Of a DNA stretch of 64,000 bases, positions 22,564 through 34,180 are shown one piece after another (the first letter of the stretch is position 1; each line of letters begins with the position of its first letter). A program made the translations under genes and the position numbers. The notes beneath the pieces are model-generated. The model ran no database searches, was not told where the DNA came from, and was given only the letters and a program-made list of their open reading frames with translations. Origin of the DNA: Lumbricus terrestris (Eukaryota; Annelida; Clitellata; Crassiclitellata; Lumbricidae); the NCBI GenBank assembly GCA_949752735.1, contig OX457040.1, forward strand, positions 3,947,583 to 4,011,582. Reading direction: 5' to 3'.

Positions 22564-23513
22564 AGTAATTCCTATGCAGTTTTAAACCACAGATCGAGAG
22601 TTCAGTGTTAAGTGGACTCAGTTGTCAATCGAAAAGTTTGAAGTTCCCGACAAAGCAAAAATTTGGCTGGAGACTTTCTGATCATCCTTCGCGACATTGA
22701 CTTAACAACTAGAATGAGAATACTGATCTACACTGATGAGATGAGACGACGGGGAGAGGACTGACCACTCGCTATCGTATGTTGACGCTAAGACAAATAA
22801 CGTCGCAAATGCTAAACACTTATGTCTACTTCAAGACTTACTCAAGTTGCGGCTGTTCTTCAGCTTCTTACAGACTTTGACCTACACTGTCGGTGAGAGA
22901 TCGAAAGGTCGAGGGAGAGGACTCGTAAGCCGATTCTAAGAAAATTAAAGTGACTAATGCTTCAACTCATGATCGCTTATGTGCTTCTGCTTAAGACACT
23001 GTTCTTATTTATCATCTCACACCGTAGAACATAATTTTGAACGACGTACTTTCTTTGGCTAATATTATTATTGTTGTTTCGCGATGATGTGTCATCAGAA
23101 GGATGTCTTATAACAGCATCACTCTACTCTATTCTTGGGACAAGAGCTCGAGTAGAATTAGGCATAATATTATCTGGGTCATTCACTTTCGAAATCGTTT
23201 GGTTATAATTTGTCTGTAGTTGAAGTTTTGAACATTTATAGCTGTGGAGAGAATTTATTCAAGGTATGCAATTGGATCCGTAATTGCTTAATTTAAAAAA
23301 CACTTTTGTATCGGTTTTGCCAAAATCATCTTAGAGCTCAAGATATATTTTCCTTTACAGGAAGCGACAAGCGACGAGTTTTGAAGTTCTTACTACTTTC
23401 TGTTAACATAAAAATTCAGTCGAACTATTTATTGCGATGAAAGCAATATATTTTGTGTACTGATTCTCATCAAACAGCAAAGAATGATTTTCCCACTCAA
23501 GAGTTTTAAACTT

Positions 23514-23800
23514 CAAGGGCGGATACAGACATTTTCGACGGGGGGGGGGGGGGGGGGGGGGAAACTTATTGGATAACTGGGGAAGCTGTGGATGTTAATG
23601 AATCGATTAAGTGTTTGCTTGTTTCATCAGCTTAGTATATTTTTTTTTATAAAGCTATGATGATGTTTTACAAGGGCGGATCCAAAGGGGGGGCAAAATG
23701 GCCATGCCCCCATTTAGATATTTCTTAATTTTTTACCAGCTATTATGGCCCGAAAAGTTGACATGGCCCCCCTGAGTAGGTCCGTATGTCCGTCCCGCAG
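23514..23800. repeat. Two fragments of the CAAGGGCGGATCCAGG hAT family, plus a G22 run
   Basis: CAAGGGCGGATACAG at 23514 and CAAGGGCGGATCCAAAGG at 23671 match the left terminus of the hAT element at 54510. The first runs into an uninterrupted stretch of 22 G (23540-23561). A degraded right end (GGCCCCCCTGAGTAGGTCCG) may lie near 23766. No paired TSD found. Confidence 0.55.
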
Positions 23801-23819
23801 TTTTTTGGGCGGATGGCGG

Positions 23820-25340
23820 ATGGAAAAAAATTCGAGGCTGATTGTGAAAAAAGTCATCAGTTTTTTCGGCGACCAAGACGAATTTTTTTCCCTGTTTCCT
23901 GTACCAAGACCCTAAAGCGCTTACACTAATCACAAATTCCACGTTCTGGATTAAGAGCTCTATTATGCCAAACGAATTTGTTTAGAGGGAAACAACCTCT
24001 GTTGTCATTTGAATCCATCGTCAAATCTGGATGCATCCATTGCATGACTAGATGAGCTCCGATAAACATAATTCATCTCAGGATTACCAAACCCGTAGTG
24101 ATGTCATAATTATGACGTAAACGAAACATTGTACCAGATTAGTCTCATCATTTCAACGAACGACCACGTGACTCTAGATCGAGATGACTGTGACGTCGAC
24201 CGGATCAAGTTTATTGACGCTGTCCACCACTTGCTTGACCGACGGATGAGTGGAGGGTGCTGAGACCCTGGCGCTTCGACGTGGGAGTGGGCAACGTCCG
24301 TTGCGATCTTGAAATGAGAATATCAACGTCATGACATCCACCAAGATTAAGCAGCAAGACAGAGGACCGCTAAGACCACGCGCCCCCACCGCGCCCCCAC
24401 CGAGCCCCCACCGCGCCCCCCACCACGCACATTTGGGATTGGGTGGTAGCTGGGTGGGATACGAAACACCCTAAGTTTCAGTCACACAATAAAAATGAAA
24501 CATTATAATGGACAATTGGACATTTCACTTACTAAAATATGTAAATAATAATGTTTCATTTTATAAATTTTTATCTCGTCGATACTTCAACGGTGTAATG
24601 TAGTTTTCATTTTGATGTAGAATGCAAAGAAATGTAGTGTGGCGCTTTTATATTTGCGGTGAGTCAACTTAAGAAAGGTGTCTAAATAAAACGATATAGG
24701 TCATTGCAAGGTTTCACGTTGTGTGAGTTCTTTGTCTATCTACCGGGATGCCCACATTGCCCAGTTACCTTGTAAATTAAACAAATCTTGTACGTTTTAT
24801 AAGAACAGAAAGATGATTTCATTGTGTTACAATGATTGGCAGCTGATTAATTGTTGTTTCCTAAATGATTGTTTTGGTGACAATTGTATCAGTTGGCCTT
24901 TTACTTATCATGGCTAATTAAACATTTGTATCATTTTTCCTTTTACTTATCATGGCTAATTAATGTGCTATTCCTCACATGCGTGGATAGGACAACGAGA
25001 GGTTTGGGTGTTGCATCGTATGCCAACTTGCGCAGACCGATCCGAAGTATTGCCCCGTTTCCAGTGTTGCGCTGCACCGTCGCTGATCTTCGCTCTCAAT
25101 GAACTCTAAAGATTAATGTAGTTCTACGTCAGTAGCCTTAATTTCAGCCATGAAATAGGCCTAAACATGCAGTTAAAATCTTGATACAACTTTAAAATGT
25201 AAGGGTCTATTGGAGATGAGATGCTGAATGAGTCGATGTCAACAGTTCAATTGATCGTGAGTTGGCTCAAGACGCTGGAGAATATGCAATCAATGTCTTG
25301 AATTAAACACCCTCATTAAGAGCTCGCGGCGGTCACAACG
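23820..25340. other. Gene-free interval with short local repeats
   Basis: Holds a GGATCC-tailed retroposon remnant (about 23970-24050), a C-rich array of CGCGCCCCCAC-type units (24379-24428) and a direct duplication of CTTTTACTTATCATGGCTAA (24898-24963). M1 sites lie at 24676 (+) and 25301 (-). The hAT-like module AAAAAGTCATCAGTTTTTTC lies near 23850. No gene. Confidence 0.5.
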
Positions 25341-25349
25341 CAAAATTTC

Positions 25350-25575
25350 CAAACTAGAATCATTCGCGCAGCCATTCATAATATTAAAATGATTATTCGA
25401 AAGGCAGACACTCTACATGTTCAGATTGCTCTTTTTAAAAAAAAAGTTTATCCTATTTATCGATTGGAAACGTTTTTAGTATAAAATAAACAAAGCAGTT
25501 TTAATAATCATGTTAAGGCACGAAATAGCCAATTATGTGCTGAAGTGCCGTTAAACTCAATCAATCAATCAATCT
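25350..25575 (+). repeat. LINE 3' tail with (AATC)n
   Basis: AGAATCATTCGCGCAGCCAT leads through an AT-rich tail to TGCCGTTAAACTC(AATC)n at 25547-25573. The layout fits the 3' end of a CR1/L2-type LINE; similar ends exist elsewhere in the window. No RT coding is retained. Confidence 0.4.
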
Positions 25576-25808
25576 CTACATGTTGTAGAAGGTGCGAAAT
25601 AAAAATTATGCTTAGTGGAAAGTCATTACATGCACAGACTATGTTTGATTGCCATTATGATAGGTAGTATCCCTTTCAGTTGCAATTGACACAAGGTTGA
25701 CGCCAATGACCGCAAGATGTCGTAAGAAGCAATTTATGCAGCGAACGACACTGAAATAATCTGAACTGCCTAAATACCAGTTGCAACGGTATATGAGGCT
25801 GGAGGGCC

Positions 25809-25865
25809 AGTGGCGGCGCCAGGATTTCAGGTTTGGGGGGCTGAAGCCCCAAGCCCTCCTCCCTC
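25809..25865. repeat. Left-end fragment of a CAGTGGCGG hAT-type MITE
   Basis: CAGTGGCGGCGCCAGGATTT is followed by GGTTTGGGGGGCTGAAGCCC. It matches the terminus of 22197-22563 and the inverted form at 28870. No right end was found, so it is a solo end or truncated copy. Confidence 0.5.
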
Positions 25866-26379
25866 CCAGAAACGCAACTAGAACATTTTCTTCCCAGGGC
25901 GGTCATATTGCAATCGCGCGAGGCAGCGAGTGCCGAATGCATGAACGAAGCACATACCGACCAAGGGTTTTACAAGAAATTGTGCACTGGCACAAACGCG
26001 CTCCACATTGCAAGGTGTAGTTGAAGATTGAGTGGGTTATTTAAACGAGTTTTTTTTATTTTTGGTGTATCCGGCCGCAATCCTAGATTAAGTTCCGAAT
26101 TATCATAAACAAAGGTGTCCAACTAAGGTAGCAAAAGAGAATGGGAGGTCCTCAAACGCGTCCGCATAAAATCTATGCCGTGACCCCGCTGTACCCCGAA
26201 ATTTCAGTCATCTGAGCCGAGTTGGTGACCGAGCTGAGCAAAGGTGATACAGTATATACAGTGCGTGTGCACACAGTAGCCCGAGTAGCTATGTGGTGCA
26301 GACAGTGAGGTAATGTAAAGTCCCTATTGGCTTTGACATACCGATATGCAAGCACTCAAAAACCACGTTGACTAGAGTT

Positions 26380-27190
26380 CCAAGTTACCACAATAAAAGG
26401 TGTCCAACACCGAATTAATATTCAAAAATTCCACAATGCAATGGTGTGCAATTCAGTATTATTGTATAAATAATCAACCATGGACACATACTCGAGATCC
26501 AAGTTGTCACAATAAAAGGTGTCCAACACAGTATTAATATTCAGAAATTTTACAATAAAATGGTGAGCAATTCAGTATTATCGTATAAAAAAGTCGACCA
26601 TGGACACTGACTCGAGTTCCATGTTATCACAATAAATGAAGGTGTCCAACACAACATTAATATTCAGAAATTTTACAATAAAATGGTGGGCAATTCGGTA
26701 TTATCGTATAAAAAGTGGGCATTGGACACGGACCCGAGTTCCAAGTTATCACAATAAATTAAGGTGTCCAACACAGTATTAATATTCAGAAATTTTACAA
26801 TGGAATGGTGTGCAATTCAGTATTATCGTATAAAAAGTCGACCATGGACACGGACTCGAGTTCCAAGTTATCACCATAAATTACGGTGTGGAGTGGATCC
26901 GATTTGACCAGGGTCTATGACAACAGAGGCCGTTACCCTGGACAGAAATTTGCTCGGCATATTACAGCACTTATGAGCTTTCTTCTTTCGAAGTTTTTTT
27001 TAATTTTTTTATTTTTTTCATTACGGTGTCCAACACAGTATTAATATTCAGAAATTTTACCATAGAATGGTGTGCAATTCAGTATTAACGTATAAAAAAG
27101 TCGACCATGGACACGGACTCGAGTTCCTAATTATCACAATAAAGGTGTCCAACACAGTATTAATACTCAGAAATTCTACAATAAAAATTA
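26380..27190. repeat. ~120-bp satellite whose unit contains M1
   Basis: Six to seven units, each beginning AAAGGTGTCCAACACAG and containing ATTAATATTCAGAAATTTTA, then ATGGTGTGCAATTCAGTATT, CGACCATGGACACGGACTCG and AGTTCCAAGTTATCACAATA. Unit starts are near 26397, 26516, 26640, 26762, 26883/27024 (split by an insertion) and 27146. Note a second M1-like GGTGTGCAATT inside the unit. Confidence 0.9.
26890..27019 (-). mobile_element. GGATCC-tailed retroposon with 10-bp TSD
   Basis: A 130-bp segment interrupts one satellite unit and is bounded by the duplicated target ATTACGGTGT (26880-26889 and 27020-27029). On the minus strand it runs from an A-rich 5' portion through AAATTTCTGTCCAGGGTAAC and GGCCTCTGTTGTCATAGACC to GGATCCACTCC. 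A variable-length TSD and constant 3' end indicate retroposition of a short LINE or SINE end. Confidence 0.7.
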
Positions 27191-28280
27191 ATCACAATAA
27201 TGGATGGATCCGATTTGATCAGGGTCTATGACAACAGAGGTGAGATCTTGAGACCAGCAGTATATAAATAAAACAATCTGTCGGTATGTCAAACGCGATC
27301 CCTCCAGCCATGTCCCTTACGTACGGTTATGTCCTCTTTGCAGGAATTTTGTTTGCATCTCCACCGATCCTGTCTATCCGTTAGTGACAAAGTCATCGCA
27401 TGTCCATTCGCACACTATCTCTGAGAATGAACTATGCCGTGTTGTTGTAAAAACATAAAACTCCTCTCCTTATCGCTAACCAAAGCGAATAAACGCAAAA
27501 GATTCATTTTCAATTTGACGATTTCTAGTTCAGAATAATACTAATGCATATGAAAATACTCGGTAAAAGTGGATACCTGATTTCATGACGATACCTAGCT
27601 GTATTACGTCACGGAAATAAATTCTAAATTAAATAGAAAAAGGGTGAATTAAAATTATAGTACCCACTATTTTAATTATCTGCCTGCATATTACTAATGA
27701 CAGAAAACAGTTTAAGTTTCTTTAATACAAAAATATGCATGCTTAGATATATGCACACAATTATTTTATATATATTACATGTATGTGCTAATAGCACTAG
27801 GACTTTTTAGTTGACCATTATATCAAACGTAGACCTACATTCCCAGACAGTGGTGGTATACACTACAAGAATATAATAATTATTATACCGAAAATAACAA
27901 GAGCGCGCACATTTGAGGTGTGTAAGAGAAACATGACGCAAATCTGACAGCTACATTGTTGTATCAGAGGCATTTCTGGATAACCAGCAGTTACTGGTCT
28001 GTACTATCATTTTCATGCATGATGTGCAGTAGGCTACAGGTGCAACACTACTATGAGATACTTTAAAAATTTAACATACTGCAGAGCAGTAAGTGTACTC
28101 TAAATAGTTCAGCTCACTTTTGGTAGGGCTGACAGCTTCCATTTCATAAAGAATAAACGGTTTACAGTAGCCTACAGTAGGCAGCGACTAAATGCAACAA
28201 AACTGGTTCACTAAATTTGTAGCATTTGCTAGGCAACGAATTAAATGACCTATACAACTTAATATATAAAATATATTGTA
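27191..28280. other. Gene-free interval
   Basis: Another GGATCC-family fragment (GGATGGATCCGATTTGATCA) lies at 27202-27242. M1-type TTTGAGGTGTGTAAG lies at 27912. Otherwise AT-rich with nothing recognisable. Confidence 0.4.
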
Positions 28281-28284
28281 TATA

Positions 28285-28434
28285 TAGTTGATTTCGATGC
28301 CATTGACCATTGTCTAGCTTTCTTATTACGAAATAAGCCGAAATTGATATTTTTTGCTTTTTGCTTTGGGGCTGAGCCGCATTTAGAGGCTATAACCCCT
28401 AGCCCTCTGACGACGCCACTGGAGCAAGCATCTA
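28285..28434. repeat. Right-end fragment of a hAT-type MITE, copy 1
   Basis: The segment from TTTCGATGCCATTGACCATT to CGACGCCACTG is repeated at 28741-28882, about 80-85% alike by eye. It ends with the inverted CAGTGGCGKCG terminus after a GGCTGAGCCGCATTTAG segment. No left terminus found. Confidence 0.6.
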
Positions 28435-28740
28435 CGCTATGATTATATAGGAGGGAGAAAATCCTAAACATTCTTTTGTGACGATGATAAATTTTGTGAA
28501 ATATGCGAAAAATCAAGAGAAAATACAGCTTTGCACCACTTTTTGAAGGACTAGGCAATTTCGATATTTCTATACGTCTAATACTTATAAAACGGGAAAC
28601 GAGGTGTCTAAGAGCCATGTTGTTTGGTCGACAATTTCGACAACCCTGTCCCGTTGTATGGTCGAAAGGTAAGGGTGCAAACTTGTCACCCGTTTTCATA
28701 GATTGAGGTCAAGAAATGAAGTCGCTAACTTCATTCTCAA

Positions 28741-28882
28741 AGTAGATTTCGATGCCATTGATCATTGTCTAGTTTTCTTATTACGAAATAAGCCGTTATA
28801 GGCATTTTCCGCACTTTGTTTGGGGGGCTGAGCCGCATTTAGGGGGCTTAGCCCCCTCCAGCCCCCCTGGCGCCGCCACTGT
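28741..28882. repeat. Right-end fragment of a hAT-type MITE, copy 2
   Basis: A second copy of the 28285-28434 segment, with the better-preserved terminus CCTGGCGCCGCCACTG. CAGTGGCGGCGCCAGG at 25809 is the exact inverse, so a ~3.07 kb composite 25809-28880 bounded by perfect inverse termini is conceivable. I saw no matching 8-bp flanks. Confidence 0.6.
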
Positions 28883-29243
28883 GGAGGGCTGCTCGAGGAT
28901 GGTCTTTGTTACCACACAGTGACGTTAAACTGCAACTACGACTACTAATGGCAGGTGGTAACAAACTCCGCAGGACACGGCACGCATTGCTGCTGACAGG
29001 CGCCAGCAGTCTGTCATCGGCTTCGTGAACCACGCCCAAGGCGTCGGGCGCATCGCATGGAAGATGGCCAATTGGACGAGTTCTTTGCAGAAATCTGATA
29101 AACTGGAGAAAGGCGACAACGATCTCTTTATCATCACACGAAGTCGTTAAACTGAAACCACGCGGTTTCTTTATTTACATTTTAGAATATCATACAAAAT
29201 GTTCCTAGTTGTATCGAATGAAGAAAGACAACCACGTCTTTAA

Positions 29244-29959
29244 CCTTCATCCTACCAACACATTTTACATACGTTGTTTACCAACTGGGGTCCGAACGGA
29301 CCCCAAACATATATACATACATACTTGTATATATACACACAAACATACATATATAATTGCATGTATCTATGTATATATATGTAGCCTATGCATGTATGTA
29401 TGCATGTCTATAAATGTATGCATGCATGTATGTTTGTAGGTAAGTATGTATGCATGCAGTGGTGTATGTATGTATAATATGCATGTATATGTAATATTAT
29501 GTATGTGACTGTGAATGTATGTATGCATATATGTATGTATGCATGTACATGTATAATTATGTATCATATATACATACATATCAACATACATACATACATA
29601 CATACATAATGTATATATGTATGTATATACATACGTACATACATACATACACACACATGTATGTATTGTATGTATGTATGTATGTATGTATTTATGTACT
29701 GTATGTATGTATTGTATTTATGTGCCATACATACAACACATACATACATGTATGCATGTATGATACATACATTTATACATACACACACATATATACATAC
29801 GTACATACATACGTACATACATACGTGCATACATACATACATGTACATACATTATGTATGTCTGTATGATGATGTATGTATTGTATGCATTGTATGTATG
29901 TATTGTATGTATGTGTTGCATGTATGTAGGCATGTATGTGTGTATGTATTTATGCATGC

Positions 29960-29992
<33 letters not shown>

Positions 29993-30779
29993 TGCATGTA
30001 TGTAAGCAATATGTATGCATGAATGTCTATATGTATGCATGTATGTGTGAATTCCCAAATGTATGCATATACGTATATATGTATGTAAGTTCGTTCGCAC
30101 ATACATACATACATGCATACATACATACATGTATACATACATACACACATACATATAAACATACATACATTCATGCATGCATCAATATACATACATACAT
30201 GATGAGCAAACAATTGTCAAACATGCAGGTATTCGTTCGTGAATGTATGCATGTATGTATGCATGTTATCTTGTATGTATGCTTGCATGTGTTTGCATAT
30301 TTGCATGTATTCGTGTCTGAATATATGTTAGTATTCAGCATGCATGTATGCAGGCATGTAGTTTTGCTTGTATGTACATACGTTCGTGATAAACATAAAC
30401 ATGCATTTATGTTTGTATGTATGTTTGTGTGTATGTTTGTATGTATGCATGCATGTATTTTTTCGGGTTATGGACATAAATAACATTACCTTGACAAATT
30501 GTCCTTTGAAAAACAGTTCTAGAACCCAAATCTTGTAGTGCAGAGTTGCAGAAATCCAGCTCTGCATTGGCTAAAAAGCTCATGCGTAAGCTGTTTTACG
30601 TTGGGGTCCGTTCGGACCCCAACAGAAATTTTTTTCTAAGACGTAGCTACAGCATATCATGTAGGACAGTCCTATAGAGAAATTCATAAAATGCCGACTC
30701 TTAATCATTTATCGAAAAAAAGTGGCACAGCAGTTTATGTGCTTGGGGTCCAAACGGACCCCACTTGGTAGGATGATGG
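29244..30779. mobile_element. piggyBac-like MITE with expanded CATA/TATG tract
   Basis: 1536 bp between TTAA sites (29240-29243, 30780-30783). Termini CCTTCATCCTACCAA and TTGGTAGGATGATGG match at 14 of 15 positions when inverted. The 18-bp palindrome GGGGTCCGAACGGACCCC (about 29288) recurs as GGGGTCCGTTCGGACCCC (30603) and GGGGTCCAAACGGACCCC (30745). Between about 29300 and 30470 it is almost entirely imperfect (CATA)n/(TATG)n. Long Tyr/Met/Cys/Val or His/Thr/Ile frames here are tetranucleotide artefacts. Non-coding. Confidence 0.85.
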
Positions 30780-31077
30780 TTAAAACATAAACTTCAAATA
30801 ATGAGGCATGCATAAATGTATTATCACGAGACAAATATAAAACTCATGTAATAAGAAGTGTCTGCAAGCATAAAAGAGAGAACTTCTCAGTCATTTTTTA
30901 CTGCATTCTAATTTATGCTAACCCGTCAACGTTTTTCACTCTGACAGCGCCAGTCCCCAGCCTGGATGAACGGGGAGGGCGACACAGCTGGTCTTTGCTG
31001 TCACATAATGTTGTCAAAATGTAAATTCTCGCACAATGTTCGGACTCTGACAATGCAAATCGCCAGCCCAGGTTTAA

Positions 31078-31730
31078 CCCTCGAGTGCCCAAGGAGGGGG
31101 TCCGACCGGACCCCAGGCCCGTTTTTTCCGGAAAACTTTTTAACGGCTATAGATATGCCAAAATGCTTTTAAGTATTCCTAGAGCAACCATTTGGGCATC
31201 GAATGGTATATTTTGCGTGAGTATTGTCCAACCCTGTACCCCACAACCACATCGTATACTAAGGGTACCGCAAGATTTGCTGCTATTCCTTCGCTAAATG
31301 ACGCAGGCAAGCATTTTACTGTGTATCATGAGATTTTTACGCTATTATTTTGCACCAGGTGGTGCTATTGTGATATAAGATACATCAGTCGACTGAAAAT
31401 TCATTTTGGATTACATAGAACTAAATTCTGTTATGATATTCCAATCCCTTCTAAAGATTTTAGCATGAAAACGATAGACTTCCTTCGGCAAATGACGCAA
31501 GCAAGCATAAAATGTGTATCAAGAGATTTTACACTATTATTTTACACCATGTGGTGTTATTGTGGTATAAGTTACATCAATCGATTGCAAATTCATCTGG
31601 GAATACATAGAACTTAATTCTGTAACAATATTCCAATCCCTTCTCAAGATATTACCATAAAAACGCTGGGGTCCGCGCGGACCCCCCCTTGGGCCTTCGT
31701 GTACCAAAAAATACCTTGGGCACTCGAGTG
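31078..31730. mobile_element. piggyBac-like MITE, third family
   Basis: 653 bp between TTAA sites (31074-31077, 31731-31734). Termini CCCTCGAGTGCCCAAGG and CCTTGGGCACTCGAGTG match at 16 of 17 positions when inverted. Subterminal palindromes GGGGTCCGACCGGACCCC (about 31097) and GGGGTCCGCGCGGACCCC (about 31668) share a format with the 29244 element. Two internal direct repeats of about 130 bp start near 31297 and 31486 (AAATGACGCA(G/A)GCAAGCAT, then TGTGTATCA). No transposase. Confidence 0.85.
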
Positions 31731-31734
31731 TTAA

Positions 31735-32480
31735 AGAGGAGATCTACCGTATTGATTTTTCTTATCACAGATTATCGTGATAAGAAAACTGTTTTGAACG
31801 AAGAAAGAAAACAACTGTTGAAAGACAAAATTTAACTTGGAATAATCACGAGGCTACAATTAGTCACCTCTAAAAAGAAGTCTCCACATCTATAAAAGTG
31901 GGAAAATGCTGAACATTTTGTATTTCTGACCCGCCGTCTAGGGACTCTAGTCATCATCAATCAATCAAAAATTATCGTCAATAATGGATTTCCATTATGC
32001 AAGTTAGATGCAACAAAAAAGGTTTAAACCAGGACAGAGGCGCCACTTGCTTATTTCCCATAATCGTAATAATCGTAATACTAATTGTAATGGCAATTAA
32101 AGATTTATGAAGCGACGAACGGAAATTTAGCGACATAGAAGTCAGCGCTTTCTCCTACCAAATAAAATAGTTAAATAAAACAAATAAAACAAATCCTAAC
32201 CCTCGCCTTAACAGTTTTCAGGCGAGCGATAAAGAAGGTTGAGCAGCTGAAGCCTCCCAAGGGAATATGGATGCAGTCATAGAGGATCCAACACGAGCAA
32301 AGCGTCTTGATTGGCCAGTGATCTAAATCACACAATGACGTCAGCGGCCAAAGCGGTTACTGGATGTCGCTGAACAATAGAAATAAAATCGTCATTGCAA
32401 TTGAACTTTTTACATATCGTCATTCAACTATCCAGAGGAGCATGGGATGAATTGATGATTATTAGCGGAGTTATTACTTA
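31735..32480. other. Gene-free interval
   Basis: No gene recognised. A possible LINE tail (CATCAATCAATCAAAAATT) ends near 31972, and an M2-like GGATGTCGCTGAACAATAG lies at 32362. Short AAATAAAACAAATAAAAC repeat near 32160-32195. Confidence 0.4.
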
Positions 32481-32484
32481 CTGT

Positions 32485-32705
32485 GATGCAGTACCTCCAT
32501 CATGCACAGTCGTGCTTTTTCTGTGGTTGGCCCAGTGGAAGGGAATGCCCTCCAACTTGAGCTGCGCATGTTCCCTAGATCACTCTCTGACGCATTCTAT
32601 AAGCACTTAAAAACTGTTCTGTTTGTCCGTACTGGAGTTGGGAGCGGCTCTGAGTAGTTTCCTTGAAGAGGCGCTATTTAAATACTCGAATGAATGAATG
32701 AATCG
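32485..32705 (+). pseudogene. L2-like LINE 3' end
   Basis: Broken plus-strand frames read SFSVVGPVEGNALQLELRMF and FYKHLKTVLFVRTGVGSGSE, the family's C-terminal tail. The nucleotide ending TTGGGAGCGGCTCTGAGTAG, then GAAGAGGCGCTATTTAAATA and a (GAAT)n tail, follows. Well-preserved 3' end, 5'-truncated, frames interrupted. Confidence 0.75.
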
Positions 32706-33309
32706 TGGATCGACGCCAACAGAATCATCGACCGCAAGATGTCGTTTATCGCTGATAACTACGTAAAGAATAACGCTGGAATTATACACCTTTAATAATA
32801 CTACCAATTTTATTAGAATATTCGTCAGCTAATTGACGCTTCAATTCCAACGCCAAATCGTATTACAAACAGAAGCTGATTTAAGTATTAAGTATTTATC
32901 TACACTTTTGTTGCGTCAGACACAAGGATGGGGCATAGATGATTGCGATGTTGGCAACTGTTTTAAGCTCTAGTAAACTTGAATAAAATAACTACAATCA
33001 TGAATCAAGTAATCACTTCAAGTGCCAGTCCCAAGAGTGCATACAACAGGTGAGCGACGTCAGTCAAGCATCATTCCTATGAAGCATAGCCTAATCATTA
33101 AACCATCGAATAGTAGGGTTACTGGTTCTTATAATATACCTGGTCCTTCCACTTTCTCTGCAGATGAATTGCTTCGGATGATTTCATGCACGTGTGATGG
33201 AAAACCATCGAACGAAGTGTACTGTACAAGATGCGTCTTTTCCTCTGCGTTCCAGCATTGAGCACACCTTTTTTAAGGATTCCAAACCAATACTTGCGAC
33301 TGAACTTCG
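32706..33309. other. Gene-free interval with M2-M1 pair
   Basis: GACCGCAAGATGTCGTTTAT (M2, 32731-32750) is followed about 30 bp later by ATTATACACCTTTAATAATA (minus-strand M1, 32781). This is the same order and orientation seen at 37009/37042 and 44452/44505. No gene. Confidence 0.5.
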
Positions 33310-33412
33310 TCGAATGTAATATGCCGAGTAAATTTCTGTACAGGGTAACGGCCTCTGTTGTCATAGACCCTGGTCAAATCGGATCCATCAGTCCATCCAT
33401 CCATCAAATAAG
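33310..33412 (+). repeat. GGATCC-tailed retroposon, plus orientation
   Basis: AAATTTCTGTACAGGGTAAC, GGCCTCTGTTGTCATAGACC and CTGGTCAAATCGGATCCATC, then (ATCC)n. This is the reverse orientation of the copy at 1-90 and shows the microsatellite 3' tail. Confidence 0.65.
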
Positions 33413-34180
33413 CTGACCATCAAACAGAAAGTCGAGTGACCTTCCCCCTCTACCACTCTTTGTTATTGTTAACATTCTAGACAATTTAGCCACTTTTTAG
33501 TTAATGCATTTTGCAGTATACTCAATGGGCGTTATCAACCTGCCTTCCTAAAGCGGTTCATCGTTTTCCCAACCCTGTAAATCAGAATTTATTTAGCACC
33601 CGAGGTATATATGATAGATCAAAATGCCTGTCACAATTTCCGATATATTTCTCATTCAATCCTAACTGAGACCTTTGAGAGATTAGTTTCACTCCAGCTT
33701 CTTCTTTTTCGTAATTACCGTCGACTCACTCAGGAGACCAGTCTAGGGAGCTGTGCAGAATAACTTTTCTGTAGACGTCCAAGTTCTTTTTTCCATGATA
33801 AGTCGTTAAAAATCTTGGTCCAGCTTCAGCATATAGCTTTATTCAACTATTTTATTTTATTACTGTTACTTTGTTAACGCCCGATGTATACAAAATTATG
33901 ATTCATTAGCTTTAAAAACAGTAATGAAAGCTTTGTTGTTCTGGAGTTAACGCTCATTCTCATCGGTCAAATATGCAAACGTACCTTGAAATGCGACAGC
34001 AATAAACTTCTGCGTGCAAATTGAGAGTCGCTGAAACAAGCGCGCTGTCTCTTGCGGGTGCCCAGAAACAATGGTCAAACGCCGACCTAGCTCTGACAAA
34101 GAATTCCCGGCCCTGAGTGCTAATGGGCCCTATGTTTTCCAGTGCCGCTGGAATTAAATCATGGGTAGTGAGGGTTATTA
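33413..34180. other. Gene-free interval before the gap
   Basis: No gene or element recognised. Frames that cross into the N run are not interpretable. Confidence 0.4.

Larger units (their letters stand above)
17600..23400. repeat. Degenerate ~1 kb repeat units with M1, M2 and M5 modules
   Basis: M1 (GGTGTTTAATT or close) occurs at about 17629, 19464, 20491, 21959 and 23262. After subtracting the inserted MITEs most intervals are 0.9-1.03 kb; one is about 0.5 kb. Each unit then shows a CGACATCTTGTGG-like M2 (17669, 17869, 22050, 22155). It also shows M5, a CTACACTGTCGGTGGTAGG plus GACGGCGAGGGAGAGGACTG segment, near 18133, 19760, 22730 and 22880, then ACTAATRCTTCA. These are old copies of one repeat. 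No protein coding seen. Confidence 0.6.

Noticed and set aside
23540..23561. G-quadruplex or regulatory G-run
   Set aside because: A single homopolymer of 22 G next to a transposon end is more simply slippage or a sequencing-length artefact.
29209..30567. Many overlapping frames rich in Tyr/Met/Cys/Val or His/Thr/Ile
   Set aside because: All are translations of the (CATA)n/(TATG)n tract inside a TTAA transposon.
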